A DNA stretch of 64,000 bases from Luzula sylvatica (GCA_946800325.1 OX326959.1:53222784-53286783); one strand, 5' to 3'; counted from the first letter of the stretch, positions 22,258 through 34,878 are shown. The notes: generated by a model not told the origin, from the sequence alone. Translations and numbers: made by a program.

Positions 22258-24262
22258 ATGGCGTTGAAAAATATTGATCTTGAGACAGGATGGGCGACGA
22301 TTCAACAAGGCATCGACAAGGTCGTCTCCTTCGTTGAATCTAATGGCGTTAAACCTAATCAGAACGAGTCTCTTTTCAAGCCTGCAGAGTACATTCAGCT
22401 CTACTCGTATGATTCTTCTCTCTTTGATGTTAAAAGTCATGCTCATTTGCAAACATACAATTATGCTGGCATTTGTTTTTGCAAATTTCACACTAAACCG
22501 TCCTCTTTTGCTCATCTTCAAGCAGACCATTTTGCAAAATTGAAACGATGTTGGGGTTTCCCCCCTTCTGCACTCCCTCGCAATTTAAAATTCTTATCAT
22601 ATTTTGTTTTTGTAATATCAGGTCAGTATACTATTTGTGCTTAGAGAAAGGATCAGATTATGATTTTGAAGTATACAATCGGTACAAGCATGTATTTTAC
22701 ACCTACATAAATACCAGGGTATTCTTTGTAATTTCTCGTAATCTTTCTTTTCATTCATGATTCTTTATGGAAAATTGGGAAAAAAATTTGAAGAAACTCT
22801 GTTTTTTGTTTAATTTGCACAAATAACATTCATATAAATCAATTTGCAAAGACAGCATTTTTGCCCTTAGATCTGGCGGTAAATATTTTTCGCAAATTTA
22901 AGTAGCGTTAAAACTGATAAAATTTCACCAATCCATCATTAATGACAATTATGGCTAAAAAATCGATTTTTGCCACATTGTTGGGCTAAAGAAAAAATAG
23001 TTCCAAATCAATACCACACTTAATGCAGAAATGAAGAAATAGCAAAGCATTTAATGTCTATTTTTCACCAACTAATTTGGCGAAAAATAAAAATAAAATG
23101 ATTTTGATCTTAATACAATGATTATTCGAGATATTAAGTTTTAACCTCAAATACTAATTTAGGGGTGAAAATGCTATTTTTTGCAAATTGTTTAATATGG
23201 GTGTATTTGTGCTAATTAAATGAAAAGTACAGCTACTTTACAAAAAAAATCGAAAATTGGTTTATAAATTCACAATTTTTTATTTTTTTTATTTAGGTAT
23301 TGCCGGTTCTTAGAGGGAGAAAAGGGGAATATTTATTACGCGAATTTGTTAAAAGGTGGCACGAACATTTATTTATGGTCAAATGTTTAATGCGTTTTTT
23401 CTTCTATCTAGACCAATATTTTACTGCACGCCACTCTCTCCCTTCGATGAAAGAAACGGCTTCTCTCGTCTTTCTTGAACTGGTATGTTTTTACTGATTT
23501 TAGGGTTTAGTTGGTTTTTAACTTTTTAGGGTTTTACAGGAAAACAGAATGATGAATATTATTTTCTTAAATTTATGTGTACCAGGTCTGTGAGGAAATG
23601 AAAGAAGAAATAATTGGTACCATTGTTGCATTGGTATGTACCACAGTCTTGTTTTATGTTGATTTGTTTCTCATTTGGTATGTATTTAATAACGAATATA
23701 TATAATGGTTTTTTAAAAAAAAATTAGATTAATGAAGATCGAGATGGAAGACCAATTGATGGAGAATTGGTGAAGAGCGTTATAAAAATATTTCTAGAAT
23801 TCGGGCCGAATAAATGGAATTTTTATCAAAACGATTTTGAGCCGCAATTTCTTGATGCAAGTGGCGCTTATTATGATCAAAAGTCGAATACTTGGTTACG
23901 CGAATTATCTCACTCTAATTACACGTTGAAGGTACACAATAAATTACTCAATATACTATTTTTTCTCCTTGATATACTATTTCCAATACAATTTTGTTGA
24001 ATTTATAGGTTGAGGAGTGCTTGAAAATGGAGGCTTTTAAAGGGTCACAATACTTACATTTGAATACCGAGCAAAAATTACTTGAGGTTCAATAGTTACA
24101 TTTCAAAATTTATGAGTTATGAAAAATCGATGCGAAATTATAACTATTTTTTTTTTAACTTGACAGAGAATGCGACATGAATTAGTAGAATCTCTTGCAG
24201 ATAAACTCGCTAAACAGGTGAACCAGCTCGAATTAGGAAACAATAGATATTTAACGACTTAG
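22258..24262 (+). CDS. Truncated CUL1-like protein (285 aa, N-terminal cullin repeats only)
   Basis: Seven exons can be read in one frame: 22258-22406, 22622-22718, 23297-23482, 23586-23633, 23728-23931, 24009-24086 and 24167-24262, all with GT/AG introns. The protein follows plant CUL1 along its N-terminal half: IDLETGW at the start, YIQLYSSVYYLC (CUL1 YMMLYTTIYNMC), LLREFVKRWHEHLFMV (CUL1 LRELVKRWSNHKIMV), FFFYLDQYFTARHSLP, FYQNDFEPQFL and YLHLNTEQKLLERMRHEL. CUL1 uses this half to bind SKP1-type adaptors and F-box proteins. The last exon runs past a possible donor (aaacag|gtgaac) into 14 intron-derived codons, then stops. The cullin-homology domain, RBX1 site and NEDD8 lysine are all absent, and I see none downstream. 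It may be a functional short cullin, as some Arabidopsis CUL1-like genes are, or an expressed pseudogene. The splice sites look intact. Confidence 0.75.
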
Positions 24263-25964
24263 TAGAAATATAATAGAATTTACTGTATGTATTATTATAC
24301 AAAGTAAAAATGATAACTTAGTTTAACTATCTCATCAAATTTTTTGCCCTTTGTTAACTTTAAAAGTTTAATATATGATCAATGTTTGGATTAATGGAAT
24401 GGACATGTGTTATTTCTAGTGCTAACATATCTTCGTCTAGAACGTTCACTTGTATTTTTTATGAAAATATCTGAAATACCCTTGTAAATTATGGTATGTA
24501 GTTAAAATAAATCATTCATTAATATTATATATATATTTTTACAGTATAATCTAAAAATAGAAGTCATTGCTAATGCAAATAAAAGTTTTTGTTCGCACTA
24601 AAAATAGAAGTCATTGATAATTTCAGTAGATTGTTCAAAAAATGTTAATTCTTTGTGTTTTCCCCATTGAAATCAAATTGACAAGTTAATTTATGAATTA
24701 TTTCAATATTATCACATGATCTTTATTTATTTACATAAGAGTTTTTTTTTTAGATTTTAATTAAGCAATATATGAATACTATGTCAAAATATTAACTCTA
24801 GAAATCGCGTCACTCGTTTTATTTTATAAGGTTTGGTAATCACCGGTATTTTGGTGGTCCAATACCGCTATCTACAAGATTACAACACGTGACATTATTT
24901 GAAGCTACGCAACGATAAGATTTGAGCCGTCGGTATCACAAAAAATAAGTATAATTAACATGTAACAAAAATGTAATGGTAGATAAAAAAAAAGATATAT
25001 TGCCGAAGTTACAATGTAACAAAATTCAAAAGTGTTATTTATATTAATAAAATAACATGATATTTCGAGCAATAACTCGAGAGGCTACCTAATTTTAGTA
25101 TTTTAGTATATTTTTCTAATTGCAAGTGCCTCGAAATTTTTTTGCACTTCGAGTGTATTACAGCTATTTACCTCCTACGCGACCCGAGTCTTCTCTTACA
25201 ATGCTACAATAATATCTTAACGATTCAATTTCGTGCAACTAAACCCGCAAATTTGATGCAATCTTATTCCAATTCTTGATAAATCAAGCAAGTAAGTGTT
25301 TAATACTTTAATTTGGGTATGTTGGGTTTATTTTGTGTTTTACAAGGATGTTATGGGTCTAATAGATTGTTTGTCTTTAGGACGGGTCTACTTAGGAGCT
25401 GGCGAGGTCGGAAAATTGTGTATTTACGTAATAATTTAGTATATTTTATCAGAATAACAATATAAATGTTTATATTTGTCTTTGTAAAAAAATTTATAAG
25501 AGGAGCTTCACAAATCACAAGTGTTTGTCTTGACAGAATGAATGACAAAATGTTGGGGTTGCTGTGTGTTTACGATCAATAAAATATTATGATATTGGTC
25601 AAAATAAAATATCTTGTATATAGAAAATAAATATATACAATGAACGTATATTGACATTTCAAAAAATAATAAACGTAAAAAAATGGGTATTGACATTATA
25701 TACAATGAACAATATTTTGTCTACGACAATACACATTTGTAACATTTAGGAACACATCTTTTTTTAAAGAAAATTTCCAAGGTATTATTATTAAATAGAT
25801 AAACTTTTAAGTAATCCATTTGTAATATTTTGTAACATTTGTAACATTCTGTATTAATCAATAAGAAAAAATAAAATAAAACAGAATTTGGTATCCCATT
25901 ATACAAAAACTAATCCATTAAATACGACCGTTGGATTGAAGAAGAAGGGACGAGATTTCTGAAG
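24263..25964. other. AT-rich intergenic stretch, no gene seen
   Basis: I looked for the missing C-terminal cullin half here and found no motif of it in any frame. Short frames between 25351 and 25906 are AT-driven and match nothing known. The segment ends in the leader of the PPR gene. Confidence 0.6.
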
Positions 25965-26014
25965 ATGGAGAAATCTCGAGGCACGGTGAAATGAATTACG
26001 CCATTGTCGATTGA
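25965..26014 (+). promoter_or_regulatory. Two overlapping upstream ORFs before the PPR gene
   Basis: A 10-codon frame (25965-25994, stop included) overlaps by ATGA an 8-codon frame (25991-26014). The second one ends only four bases before the PPR start codon at 26019. Such upstream frames often lower translation of the main frame or require reinitiation. They may be outside the true transcript; the transcription start is not known. Confidence 0.4.
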
Positions 26015-26018
26015 CTTT

Positions 26019-27386
26019 ATGAGCTCTATCGAGCACTGTTTATTGCTTCTTCTTCGCCAATCCAAAGATCTCTCCTTTGTGACCTCGACCCATTCAAAAC
26101 TACTGAAATCAGGTTGCCTTTATTCTTCTCTCTCCGTCTCCAACCATCTCCTGAACTCCTATATAAGATGTGGTCAAATCAGAAACGCACAGGACCTGTT
26201 CGACGAAATGCCTCACACGAATGTAGTCTCATGGACCTCTCTTATGTCTGGCTACATCAAAGCCAATCAACCTGATAAAGCTATTTCGCTCTTCCAAGCC
26301 ATGAATTTCCATGAAATTGACACCAATTCCTACTCTTTTGCTACGGCAATTAGTGCATGTTCTCATCTCGCAAAATTCAATCTTGGGCAACAAATCCATG
26401 CCCAAATTGAGATTCATGGACTGGAATCGGATACTGTTGTCTGTTCTGCTCTTATCGACATGTATGGTAAATCAAACAGCGTTTTATACGCTCGAAAAGT
26501 GTTTGATAAAATGAAGGAAAAGAGTATAACTTCTTGGGGCTCAATGATCTCAGTATATGCACAAAATGCATATGGTCACGAATCTATCGAACTTTTTAAC
26601 GAGTTCCTTCGCATTGGCATCCCAAACCATTTTATTTTCTCAAGTGTTGTTAATGCATGTGCAAGCGTTGGTAGATTAGGGTTAGGAAAGTCGATTCATG
26701 GTAAAATTATAAAGCACGGTCACGAATCAAATGATTTCATATCAAGCGCATTAGTAGACATGTATGCAAAATGCGGCAACTTTGACTATTCAAAACAAGC
26801 ATTTGATAAAATAAAACAACCTTCTTTAGTAGAATTCACTTCCATGATTGTATCCGGTGCCAAATACGGGTTCGGTAACTACGCCCTCAACCTGTTTGAT
26901 GAAATGCTTTCTCGAGGCAAAAATCCCAATCATATAACTCTACTCGGAGTTCTACACGCTTGTAGCCATGCCGGGCTTGTAGACACGGGAATTTATTACC
27001 TTAATTCAATGAAACTTTTATACAACATTAATCCATCTGCAAAACATTATACCTGCGTGGTAGACATGTTGGGTCGTGCGGGACGATTAGAAGAAGCGTA
27101 CGAATTATCTAAAGATGTTCAAGTGGATGGGGAAGACAAGTTGATGCTTTGGAGCGCTCTGCTCTCGGCTTGTAGGACTCATAAACGATTTGACCTGATA
27201 GCTGAGGCTGGGACCAGACTGGCGGAATTTGAGAGGGATGTGGATGGTGCGATGGTTTCCATGTCGAGTGTTTACTTTTCGGCTGGTAAATGGAATTGTG
27301 CGGAAAATGTGAGGTCTGAGATGAGGCGAAAAGGGATTCGAAAGGAGCCTGGTTGCAGTTGGATCGAGATTGGTGAAAAATGGTGA
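26019..27386 (+). CDS. PLS-class pentatricopeptide repeat protein, E type (455 aa)
   Basis: Single-exon gene, the usual form for this family. The start is the ATG at 26019 (MSSIEHCLLLL). PPR units of about 31-36 residues run from about residue 50 to 400, with typical motifs: LLNSYIRCGQIRNAQDLFDEMP, VVSWTSLMSGYIK, CSALIDMYGKSN, ALVDMYAKCG, TLLGVLHACSHAGLVD, HYTCVVDMLGRAGRLEEAYEL and LWSALLSACR. The end (KGIRKEPGCSWIEIGEKW) is the start of the E domain, and no DYW domain follows. Such proteins bind single RNA stretches in plastids or mitochondria, mostly to direct C-to-U editing with a partner deaminase. The N-terminus is not a strong transit peptide by eye. From memory the closest relative is Arabidopsis At4g15720. 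The target RNA is unknown. Confidence 0.93.
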   Translation: MSSIEHCLLLLLRQSKDLSFVTSTHSKLLKSGCLYSSLSVSNHLLNSYIRCGQIRNAQDLFDEMPHTNVVSWTSLMSGYIKANQPDKAISLFQAMNFHEIDTNSYSFATAISACSHLAKFNLGQQIHAQIEIHGLESDTVVCSALIDMYGKSNSVLYARKVFDKMKEKSITSWGSMISVYAQNAYGHESIELFNEFLRIGIPNHFIFSSVVNACASVGRLGLGKSIHGKIIKHGHESNDFISSALVDMYAKCGNFDYSKQAFDKIKQPSLVEFTSMIVSGAKYGFGNYALNLFDEMLSRGKNPNHITLLGVLHACSHAGLVDTGIYYLNSMKLLYNINPSAKHYTCVVDMLGRAGRLEEAYELSKDVQVDGEDKLMLWSALLSACRTHKRFDLIAEAGTRLAEFERDVDGAMVSMSSVYFSAGKWNCAENVRSEMRRKGIRKEPGCSWIEIGEKW

Positions 27387-28257
27387 TATGGTTTTAGGGT
27401 GTACAAGTTTGGCTTTATAGTTTTTTTCATTTTTTTTTATGGTGGAACTTGTAAATTGTAAAGCAAAATTTATGTTAAAATTGTGGGTGTTTTTTTTTTT
27501 GGTTGGTTAAATGCTAATTGAACAAGTACTCTTTGATACGATGGAAATTATATATGCATAAATAAACCATAAGATACTTTCTAATTTCTATCCACTGATC
27601 ATAATTCATACAAAGTCAATAGCCCTAATTAATTTTTCTGATCATATAATCACTCTAAATTAGGTCAAACAAATTAGACCAAATGCTTATTTTTGCATTT
27701 TGCCCTCACTTAACAGGCCCTTATGGGAGCTCTGTTAGTCCCCTACACCCTCAATTACTTGCCCACACCTGGTCTTCCAATAAGGGCATGTTTGGATAGT
27801 GATATTAGATAGTACTTAAGAAGTTGGAATTCTCGTGTTACCACTACTGCAATTACATTGTAATTATCAATGTTTGGATATAAGTAATTGTAAATGTTGT
27901 TACAAATATGTTGTTTGGATAAAACAAATGAAAGCAAATGCAGTTAAGCTCAAATAATATCCCTTAAAATCATGTGATTAAATCCCAACATTCAAAATCA
28001 ATCCCAAATTGATTAGCTCTCATTTTAACTCAATTGTACATGCTAATTAGAAATAATTCAATCATAAATAATAAAATGATGTTCAATTGAGATTACTATA
28101 CAGACAATTAATAAATTTATCTGCCAGAAACATTATTTTTCCAAATTTCTATTTTTATTATCTAAATTGTAATTATTGCAATGTAATCCCTAATTTTAAA
28201 AAAATGTCTTTAGTGAAACTTAAATTGTAATTATTGCAATGTAAATATACACACTAT
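27387..28257. other. Intergenic stretch with repeat remnants
   Basis: Contains the 3' region of the PPR gene and then, from about 27783, 'ggcatgtttggatagtg', a common start of plant hAT-type miniature elements. No matching right end was found. The block aattgtaattattgcaatgta occurs twice (about 28163 and 28224). Confidence 0.45.
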
Positions 28258-28874
28258 TAGGGATGTTCAAACAGTTTGATTTATTCGGGAATCGAATCGA
28301 ATCGAACCAATCGTATTCAATTTAATCGGTTCGGTTTATTTGGTTTAGTTCCGTTGGAAAATATGATATTGCTCGTTATCTCCTTTAGTGACAAATAGGT
28401 CAATCGATAGACCAAATACGGAAAAATTATGGGTGTATACTAGGTCTTTTTGTCCTTGAGCATTGATTGAGCGGTAGCAAAAATGTTCTCGAGATTTCTC
28501 AAGAAATATGACACGGAGATTTTTTTTTTTTTTTTTACGGATTCTTATGAAACTTATGCTATGATCCCCAAAACCATCACAATACTTTATTGATTTAGAT
28601 TGGTTTTTGAGTATCTTTCCGAATCAGCCAAATAACATCCAATTTTTTATATGTTAATGTTAAAATATTATAATTTGATACAATAATCTTATAAAATAAA
28701 ATAATGATATTTTATAAGATTTCTTTTTTATTTTAAGATTATAATATTTCTTATTCGGTTCAAAGTTAAATTTATTTGTTTTTAAATTTCATTCTTTTTG
28801 GCGTGATTTAAATCGGTTTGGTCTTATTCTATTTGATTTGAACCGAACCGAACCGACCGGATGCAACACCCTTA
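28258..28874. mobile_element. Older hAT-like miniature element
   Basis: Left end TAGGGATGTTCAAAC; the right end on the other strand is TAAGGGTGTTGCATCC. The subterminal arms carry GAATCG/GAACCG repeats that pair with each other, as in the element at 8634. Flanking octamers CACACTAT and TGCACTAC differ only by transitions, as expected for a decayed 8-bp duplication. The inside is AT-rich without a coding frame. Confidence 0.5.
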
Positions 28875-29742
28875 TGCACTACCCAACTAAAAACTTTCAA
28901 GCAACTCCTATATCTCTTCTATGTTGCATGGATACATGTATGGTATCCGACACGATACGAATACGACGATTTAAAAAAAAACATAGGATATGATATATCT
29001 ATGATATATAATATAATATTATTTCATTAATTGAAATATATATAATTTATATTTTATATTTCTTATAGATTATATTTTTTGACAAAAAAAATATTTTTTA
29101 TTACATAAATAACTTCCTATTACGTAAATATTTATTATATTTAGTTATTTACTTATATGTATTACTCATTTATTTCAATTTAAAATGGGTGATTTTATGG
29201 TAAAACCTTTTTTAAAAGGGTAATTTCGGTATTTCCAATTAATTAGATTTTTTCTTTGTATGTACGATACATCTTTCCTATTTTGTCTAACATTAATTGA
29301 TACAAACACATTTGAATATTATCATTAAATTGACAAATTACCAAATTACTTTTTTTAAAAAGTTCTACCATAAAGAAAATGTCATATCACATAATCACCC
29401 ATTTAAAATTTATATTTTTGTTTTTCGAGTATATTTATTAGCATGAAATATCCGAGAAGTAGCTGATATTATTTTGAAATAAGCATATCCGGATGTCATA
29501 TCTTTATTTGGAAGTTTCGTGAGTAATTGATATCTTAAATTTCAGTTATTAGTGCGAGAAGTTTCCAAATTGAGATATGGGTGTCGGTTAAGAGTTTTTA
29601 AGGCAAGTGATATGTATAATTATCGTCTGGTCTTCGCACACGGAATAAACAAAAACCATATCTCGACATTTAATGCAAGCATCTCACTCCATTTACAATA
29701 ATTAATCATAATATTAAATATTTCCATGAAAACTAAGAAATG

Positions 29743-29743
<1 letters not shown>
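28875..29743. other. AT-rich stretch with a GATACG-type repeat
   Basis: Near 28921-28965 'tgttgcatggatac ... gacacgatacgaatacgac' matches in style the element at 63735-63889. The far end of this copy is not clear. The rest is AT-rich without frames of interest. Confidence 0.45.

Positions 29744-29797
<54 letters not shown>
29744..29797 (+). repeat. (TA)27 microsatellite
   Basis: Perfect dinucleotide run of about 54 bases, a likely polymorphic marker upstream of the SNF4-like gene. Confidence 0.9.
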
Positions 29798-29798
<1 letters not shown>

Positions 29799-30004
29799 TT
29801 AAAAAATCCTTTTACTTAGTAATTTTTATTATTTTATAATAGAAAATAAATATAGAAAAGTTATAACATAGGTTATAAGTTATAAACCAATTGTATCCAA
29901 AATTGCAGGAAAAATATAATTAACTGGCATAGAAGACCCACAATGAAGAGGATGACAATATAATGGGACTCACATGTCAGTGTAATATTGTTGTATCAAA
30001 AGCA

Positions 30005-30543
30005 TGGTAGAACATTTTCTCCCAAATAATTTCTAACACAACATTTTCTCCTCCCTTTCGTCTCCATTCATCTCTCTCTCTCTCTGGATCCGAAACCTAG
30101 CGAAAAGAATCCGCTTTTTTTACCAAAGATCCCACCTTTAATTAGGGTTTCCGTCTTCCTTCGACTCGAGCTACCTGGGTTCTTCTCAATCTCATCTTAA
30201 CCTAGGTCTTATCCCCTTTACTCTATTTGGTTCCGTTTGTTTGTCAATTTTTTGTTCGGATTGGCTCGATCTTCTCTATTTCTTTCTTGGTATTGACTTT
30301 TTTACGGATTTTGTGTGAATTTCAGGAAAATCGGTGAAAATCAGAAGATTTCTGAGCATCTGATGTTGTGGGTCTGTTTCTGCTTCACAGATTGGGTCTT
30401 TTGATTGGTAGTGGGGTCCTCTGCCAGCTCGTGGAGGATCCCGTTGGCGGAGGAATCTCCAATTAGGGTTTCAATCCTATAACTTACGTAACAAAACGAA
30501 GTGACATTTCCCAAACTCGTTGTTTAAGGGGTTTCTTTTTGCG
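30005..30543 (+). promoter_or_regulatory. Leader region of the SNF4-like gene with an upstream ORF
   Basis: Holds a TC-rich run (about 30073-30088), a possible leader intron (donor cctag|gtctta near 30206, acceptor tttcag|gaaaatcgg near 30326), and an upstream ORF of 13 codons plus stop at 30363-30404 (MLWVCFCFTDWVF). Its distance to the main ATG (139 bases) would allow reinitiation. Extent and splicing are inferred. Confidence 0.45.
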
Positions 30544-33500
30544 ATGTTCTCTCCTGGTACTGAATCGAGTAATCAATTGGGTCGGGTAGACGATGCAGCA
30601 CTTATTCCGACCCGTTTTGTTTGGCCTTATGGGGGTAGAAGGGTGTTTGTAACTGGCTCTTTTACGAGGTAATTTTTTTCTTTGTTTACATAATTCCTCT
30701 TTTTTGGCTTTAATTGCTTAATTTTATGTGGATTTTATCATGTCTATTATTTACCATCTATTAATTTTCTACAATTTGTCTACCATCCATAAATTAGATA
30801 ATTAGATAATTTACATGTAATTTCATAAACATTTGAGCTCAACTCCGCCAAAGCATAACTAATGGGGGTATATATTAAATCCTCATTGTTTATGAAATTA
30901 GGGAGCCAACACAAGTTTAATAGTTTTCGAATATTGATCGATTCAATTATTAATGCATGAGAGTGTATATATTAGGATTTAATTGCATGCATGAATTAGG
31001 TTTCTTGTTTTGGAACGTAACTTTTAATTGAATTTCAGTATTCGATCCTTCTTCTAAAAAGGAAATTGCACAAAAAAGGCATGCATGCACGATTTTCCTC
31101 AAATGTTTAGTTCATACGATGTTGATAGAGTTAACAATAATACAATTATCTAATAATATTTTCTTACGGCGATAATACGCAAAACAAATATCTTTAAAAT
31201 AATTTATTTCAATTTAGTCGTTGCATTCATAACTTCAGATTTTTTTTAAAAAAATACTTCACCTATTCATACAAATACTCAACATAGAAAGCTAAATTTT
31301 CATGTTAATATTTGCAATTATTAGTATCGATATTAATGAGTGTAAAGAATTATGAGAATGGGCCCAACTTTTCATAGATTGCTATTTTGATACACTGACC
31401 TTGTTCTGACACACACATAAATCTTAATAATCCAATTTCACTAAATGACAAATCTGTTAGCTTTCTTTTGAGTTCACAAATTCTTGAGGGAGGTTAATTG
31501 AGGGCGAAATAGTCATAGATACAATTCTAAACATTTTCGTTGTATCCTTAAAAATAATGAAATAAAATATAGAATGGTTGCGTAATTTCTTTCCATTTAT
31601 TTAGTCAAAAAAATCCTACAATGATTATAGACGAAAGTATATGCCTAACTTAATGAATCTCATTATTATTATATGAATAGACAATGAACATATATATTCA
31701 CTAATAACAGTCTTTTTTATTTGGACACCTCATTACTTAATTCTTCAATAATAATAATAATAACAACAGTTAGTGTCTGATTAATTGGGTTAGGTCACGA
31801 GATTCACCTACTTTTTTCATGTTCCCTTTTCCCCAAACCAAAACAGTATATTCTCATAATTTAATTCAATAATTAATTAATTATTCATTAATTTCGAATT
31901 TGCCCTTTCAGGTGGTCTGAGCATTTACCAATGTCCCCCGTCGAAGGCTGCCCCTCCGTCTTTCAGGCTGTTTGCAGTTTAACACCTGGCATCTACCAAG
32001 TACTCTTCTTTTTCACTATTTACAATTTAACCCCTCCAAAATTTGAAATATCATTCCAAAGCTTTTATTAATATTTTTTTATTTTTAGTACAAGTTTTAT
32101 GTGGATGGGGAGTGGAAGCACGACGAGAGGCAGCCATCTATAATGGGGAACTACGGGATCGTTAATACCGTGTTTCTCCAAAGGGAAATCGACCAGAGCG
32201 CGACACCTGTCCAAGGCGTCTGTACAAATCCCAATCCCATGTCGCACATGGATGTCGACAATTATTCGTTCCAAAGCTCACCTGTAAGTTCAATAAAAAG
32301 CAATATTATGAATTTATTATTGTATTTTAAATGTATTTATTTTGTTTTGTTTAGGAGGGGCAAATTAGGGTTTCGGAAAATGATGTGCAGATCTCGAGGC
32401 GCCGTGTTGCCGAGTTCTTGGCACAGCATAATGCCTACGATTTGCTTCCTGATTCTGGCAAGGTATTTTTACGTTATAGCCCCTGAGTTTCTTGAAATTC
32501 TATTTTTGTTTTTGTTTATGGAAGAGTAAATAAAGACTATTTTATTTTTTCTCAGGTCATTGCTCTTGATGTTAACTTGCCTGTGAAGCAGTCTTTTCAC
32601 ATTCTCCACGAACAAGTAATTTTAAATTTCTTCTTATTTTAATTAGACTGATTAATTATACAAATTAACTTATTTTTTATTTAATTATTGCAGGGAATTC
32701 CAGTGGCGCCATTGTGGGATTCGTACAGTGGTCGATTTGTTGGCACTCTCAGCCCACTAGATTTCATATTAATTCTGCAAGAGGTATTTCCATTTTCATT
32801 TACGTCACAGCCCCAATATTTTATTTGGTTCTTTTCTGAGGGTATAATGGTAATTTTTGATAGCTGGAGGCACATGGTCCCACGGTACCAGAGGAAGAGC
32901 TCGAAACTCACACAATTTCAGCTTGGAAAGAAAGAAAAAGACAACATTACGGCCGTAACGACCGTCTCGGCCGCCCTCTCCAAGGCTTCGCACAAGTAAC
33001 TATTTATTTAATTCTCGTATAATATTTCATGTACATACCCTTTTATAAAACTTAAAAAATATCGAATTTACCCTTCCAGGTAAGTCCGTATGATTCCCTA
33101 AAGGAAGTAGCCGTGAAGATATTACAAAATGAAGTGTCGACTGTACCAGTGGTACACTCTTTGTCCGAAGACGGCGCCTTTCCTCAGCTCTTACACCTCG
33201 CTTCTCTCTCTGGAATCTTAAAATGTAACTAACTAACCAACTAACTCTTTATTTATTTATTAATTAATTTATTTAATCATTTGTTGTTTTTTGGGGGGTA
33301 AAACAGGTATCTGCAGATACTTTAGACACTCGACAGGTGCATTACCGGTATTGCAAATGCCGATAGGTTCGATTCCAGTTGGGACATGGATTCCCAGTAT
33401 CGGAGATAGTAATGGCCAACCACTTGCCATGCTCAGATCCACCGCTTCTCTCTCCCACGCTCTCAAACTTTTGATCCAAGGTCCCTCTCTCTCTCACCTC

Positions 33501-34159
33501 TTTTTCAATAATTTCATATATACCCCTGCTTTGTGTTTCTGACGTTTTGAGATGAGTTTTGTTGCAGCTCGAGTTAGTTCGATACCTATTGTGGACGAAA
33601 ACGACTCGCTGGTGGATGTTTATTCGAGAAGGTACATTTTTGTTGTGTTTTAATTTATAATAAATATAATTTTGTACTAATTTTGTGTTTTATTGGATTG
33701 ACAGCGACATAACGGCTCTGGCCAAAGACAAGGTTTATTCTCACTTGCGTCTAGATGAGACGAAGATTCATCAGGTACTAACTTAACCATCTTTTTATCA
33801 TTATTCCAATGAATATTATAAATTTATAATACGAGTATTTATTTCTCTCTCTACAAAAATGTAGGTATTACAATTGGGTCAAGATGTAACGCCGCCACAT
33901 GGGATATTTAATGAGCAACGGGTCCAGATGTGTCTCCGTAGCGACTCTTTGCTTAAAGTCATGGATCGATTGAGCAATCCTGGTAAAACCCTAAACCCTG
34001 CATTTTTTGAAATTATAATTTTGAAAAAGTTTGATAATATGAAAAATTATTGATTTTTGGTGTGCAGGGGTTCGGCGTGTGTTCATTGTGGAGGCGGGTA
34101 CGAAGCGTGTGGAAGGAATAATATCTGTCGGTGATATTTTCAGGTTTCTTTTGGGCTAA
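30544..34159 (+). CDS. SNF4: SNF4-like betagamma subunit of SnRK1 kinase (486 aa)
   Basis: Regulatory subunit of the plant SnRK1 energy-sensing kinase. Thirteen exons in one frame: 30544-30668, 31912-31999, 32089-32283, 32355-32462, 32556-32615, 32694-32783, 32864-32995, 33080-33224, 33307-33480, 33568-33631, 33705-33774, 33865-33982 and 34068-34159. Residues about 24-100 form a carbohydrate-binding module of the AMPK-beta type ([20 protein letters not shown], then [14 protein letters not shown]). Residues about 145-486 hold four CBS repeats (for example [61 protein letters not shown]). This beta-type module fused to a gamma subunit is specific to plants. The length agrees with Arabidopsis SNF4/AKINbetagamma (At1g09020, about 487 aa). 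Intron 1 is long (1243 bp). The gene is convergent with the VAR3-like gene, 719 bases apart. Confidence 0.96.
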
Positions 34160-34878
34160 TAAGCAAAAAAGCCCCCCCAAAAAAAGAGAAAAAAGATTCC
34201 AATTATGATTCCAATTCCAATTCTGACTTGGGATGATTTGTCAGCCTAGTATTTGCAATTGTGGCTTGAGATAATATCACCACTTGATGGGGGGTCTAAT
34301 TGGATATACTAAAAAATTTAAAAAAATTACCGGATTAGAGCCTTTCGATCTTTAATTGTATTATTACAGCCATTTTACCGGTCTGTAAATGTTTTCATTT
34401 TTCGCTTCTTTTTGTTTTTGTTCTAATCATACTGATTATTTGTTGAATTTGTCTTACTGCTTGTTATTTTTCTTTTTTCGGGGGTTATTTTTTTTGTTTT
34501 TTGTATTTTGGGTTTTCATTGGCTATTAGAGATTTGGCTATGTAATGTGTCTTGTACCTTTTTAGATAAAGAAGAAAGTGGTTGTATCGAAACCCGAGTT
34601 TCTTTCTGTTGTAAAACCTCCCATCTTGGAAGGATTGAAGAAAGATTAAAATTGTTTATTCTATTCCTATCTCATATTTCTCTTTTTGGGGTCTCACTTG
34701 CCTTTGTTATGGATAAAATCGTGACATGAAAATTTCAAGTAAAATTAAACAATTAAAGTGAATATAAAATAAATTTATGTATTTTCGATAGGTCAAAAGG
34801 AATACAAAGATGTTTATTCAAAATATACTAAAAAATATTATTCAAAGTACTATGAAAGAAGCAAAAGAAAATATTATT

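Noticed and set aside
26004..26018. Start of the PPR gene at a TTG codon at 26004
   Set aside because: Plant genes start at ATG; the first in-frame ATG is at 26019.
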